Assembly (NCBI GenBank): GCA_937934165.1
Contig: CALGZX010000082.1
Coordinates: 1 to 64,000 of the forward strand
Direction of reading: 5' to 3'
Source: an uncultured Collinsella sp.
GTDB taxonomy: Bacteria; Actinomycetota; Coriobacteriia; Coriobacteriales; Coriobacteriaceae
DNA: 64,000 nt
The position numbers and the translations under genes are program-made. Positions 62,687 to 64,000 of the stretch are shown here, one piece after another; the first letter of the stretch is position 1, and every line of letters begins with the position of its first letter. A model generated the notes under the pieces. That model did not search any database. It saw only the letters and a program-made list of their open reading frames with translations, and was not told the DNA's origin.

Positions 62687-63552
62687 ATGGCACAGCCGGA
62701 TACGACGCGCACGGTGGGGCTGGCACTCGAGGGAGGCGGCTACCGCGGTATGTATACGGCGGGCTCGACGTTTGGATGGAGTACGGCTTGACCTGCGACC
62801 ATATGGTGGGTGTCTCGGCGGGCGCGGCGTTTGGCTACAACTTTAAATCGCGCCAGATCGGCCGTGCCATTCGCTATAACAAGGCCTATTGTGCCGATAA
62901 GCGCTATGCGGGTGTAGCAAGCTGGCTGCGGACCGGCGATATGTTCAATGCCGATTTTGCCTATCACGAGGTGCCTATCGAGCGCGATCCCATTGACTTG
63001 GAGACGTATCGCGCCTGTCCCATGCGGTTTACGTGCGTGTGTACCGATATCGAGACGGGCAAGGCCGTCTACCACGACCTGCTCTATGGCGACGAGAGGG
63101 ATATTGAGTGGATCCGGGCATCGTCAGCGATTCCTGTGGCGACGCGTCCCGTTGCTATTGACGGGCATAAGTATCTGGATGGTGGCGTGGCTGATTCTAT
63201 TCCCAGCGCATGGCTGTTTGCGCAGGGGTATGACCGCAATATCGTGGTACTCACGCAGCCGGCGGGCTTTGTGAAGCAGCCCAACAGCGTGATGCCCATG
63301 CTGCGGCGCGTGTTCCGTCACTATCCGGAGTTTGTCGCAGCGCTTGAGCATCGGCATGAGGTCTACAATGCCACGCTCGATGACCTGGCACGTCGCGAGG
63401 CTGCCGGCGAAATCTTTGTGGTGCGGCCGAGCGAATCGGTGAAGGTGCCGTCGCTGTGCCGCGAACCGGATGAGCTCGAGCGCATCTACCAGGTCGGTCG
63501 CCGCGATGCGGAGGCGACTTTGCCGGCGTTGGAGGCCTACCTAGCGGGGTAG
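62687..63552 (+). pseudogene. Patatin-like phospholipase with a 4-nt deletion
   Basis: The reading frame starts with MAQPDTTRTVGLALEGGGYR and GMYTAG (oxyanion loop), then breaks near 62764. It resumes in another frame as MEYGLTCDHMVGVSAGAAFG, with nucleophile Ser in GVSAG, and DGGVADSIP, the catalytic Asp. The expected GVLDVWMEYG is restored by adding 4 nt at 62764. Both catalytic residues survive. It may be a mutation or an assembly error. A strong hairpin follows at 63563. Confidence 0.85.
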
Positions 63553-63562
63553 GGGTTGCATA

Positions 63563-63610
63563 CGGAAAGCGCATCCCGGAATGGAGGTCCAAACTGGGAT
63601 GCGCTTTCCG
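63563..63610 (+). terminator. Perfect 15-bp hairpin after the patatin gene
   Basis: CGGAAAGCGCATCCC (63563-63577) pairs with GGGATGCGCTTTCCG (63596-63610) around 18 nt. It lies between the convergent patatin and thiE genes. Confidence 0.7.
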
Positions 63611-63653
63611 CTCTAGAAGATATGAGACTGTGGATCAGCTGCTCGGCTTATGC

Positions 63654-64000
63654 CTATGCCTGCTGCCAGGTGTCGACGAGCTCCTTGGCTGCGGCGTGGG
63701 GGTCGTCGGCACTGCAGACGGCGCTCACCACAAAGAAGCCATCGACGCCGGTGGCCTTGAGCTGCGGCAGGTCGGCCGTCTTGACGCCGCCGCCCACCAC
63801 GATGGGCACGGGGCTTGCCGCGTGGAGTGCGGCCAGGTCCTCAAAGCTTTTGGTGATGATGGAGCCGTCGGCCGCGCGTCCGCAATCGCGCTTGGTCTCG
63901 GTCTCGTGGAGCGGGCCGATGCCCAGGTAGTCGACCAGACTCATGTCGGCGGTTTTGACGTATTCGAGCATCTCCTCGCAGCGGGCCGAAAGGCCCACGA
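63654..64000 (-). CDS. thiE: Thiamine phosphate synthase, C-terminal fragment cut by the window edge
   Basis: The 115 visible residues contain YLGIGPLHETETKRDCG and IITKSFEDLAALHAASPVPI, followed by VVGGGVKTADLPQLKATGVD, the C-terminal TIM-barrel half of ThiE. The G-G-G motif binds the phosphate of HMP-PP/THZ-P product. ThiE joins HMP-PP and THZ-P to thiamine phosphate. The start lies outside the window. Confidence 0.85.
   Translation of the reverse strand, partial: VGLSARCEEMLEYVKTADMSLVDYLGIGPLHETETKRDCGRAADGSIITKSFEDLAALHAASPVPIVVGGGVKTADLPQLKATGVDGFFVVSAVCSADDPHAAAKELVDTWQQA

Overview
The window looks like chromosome from a gut Coriobacteriia, most probably Collinsella. This is inferred from high-GC codon use, Actinobacteria/Firmicutes-mixed gene content, TACAAT-type -10 boxes, and several families of short intergenic palindromes. 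No rRNA, tRNA, CRISPR array or complete insertion sequence is visible. Most of the window is ordinary chromosome interrupted by small accessory loci.

Layout. 1-3500: two SAM methyltransferases behind two dyad operators, a probable type III toxin gene preceded by a hairpin-rich non-coding stretch, a YjdF gene with a yjdF-type riboswitch, and an FMN reductase. 3600-4800: the first of three paralogous AAA ATPases. 4945-9228: a second type IIA topoisomerase pair (ParC/ParE-like). 9400-15150: a giant cell-surface protein and a LuxR-type regulator. 15200-19200: a two-component system divergent from a redox operon (CXXC mini-protein, NapH-like ferredoxin membrane protein, TlpA lipoprotein). 19400-27800: a MacB/FtsX-type ABC exporter, Dus, glutaredoxin, an XRE-zinc ribbon-TipAS regulator, TrmO, a PatB/MalY aminotransferase and a PNPOx-family protein. 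27800-38800: a frameshifted hybrid histidine kinase, ion channel, LOG protein, ClC channel, GntR-ABC operon, RF3, a VUT-family transporter and an SDR. 38800-48840: Ung, EamA/LysR pair, MATE, RlmA, RsmJ-like enzyme, small membrane proteins and a TetM-like GTPase. 48870-53780: ATPase copies 2 and 3 flanking a class II UvrA. 53900-57500: a serine recombinase and an AT-richer accessory block (FxLYD lipoprotein, DUF4230 protein, unknown protein). 57600-64000: TrmL, CobW GTPase, ArsC-like protein, FMN reductase, GGDEF protein, broken EAL and patatin genes, and the end of thiE.

The most interesting structure is the trio of AAA ATPases with C-terminal winged-helix domains (3603, 48934, 52599). Each has, directly upstream of its ribosome binding site, its own set of three tandem repeats (19, 10 and 20 bp period). 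The repeat sequence is different for each copy but the layout is the same. This suggests ATPases that recognise private iteron arrays for autoregulation, or an element-like replication or partition function; the function is an inference. Other points of note are a probable type III toxin without an obvious repeat-array antitoxin, a riboswitch whose conserved segment can pair with the Shine-Dalgarno sequence, palindrome families with compensatory stem changes, and three decayed genes.
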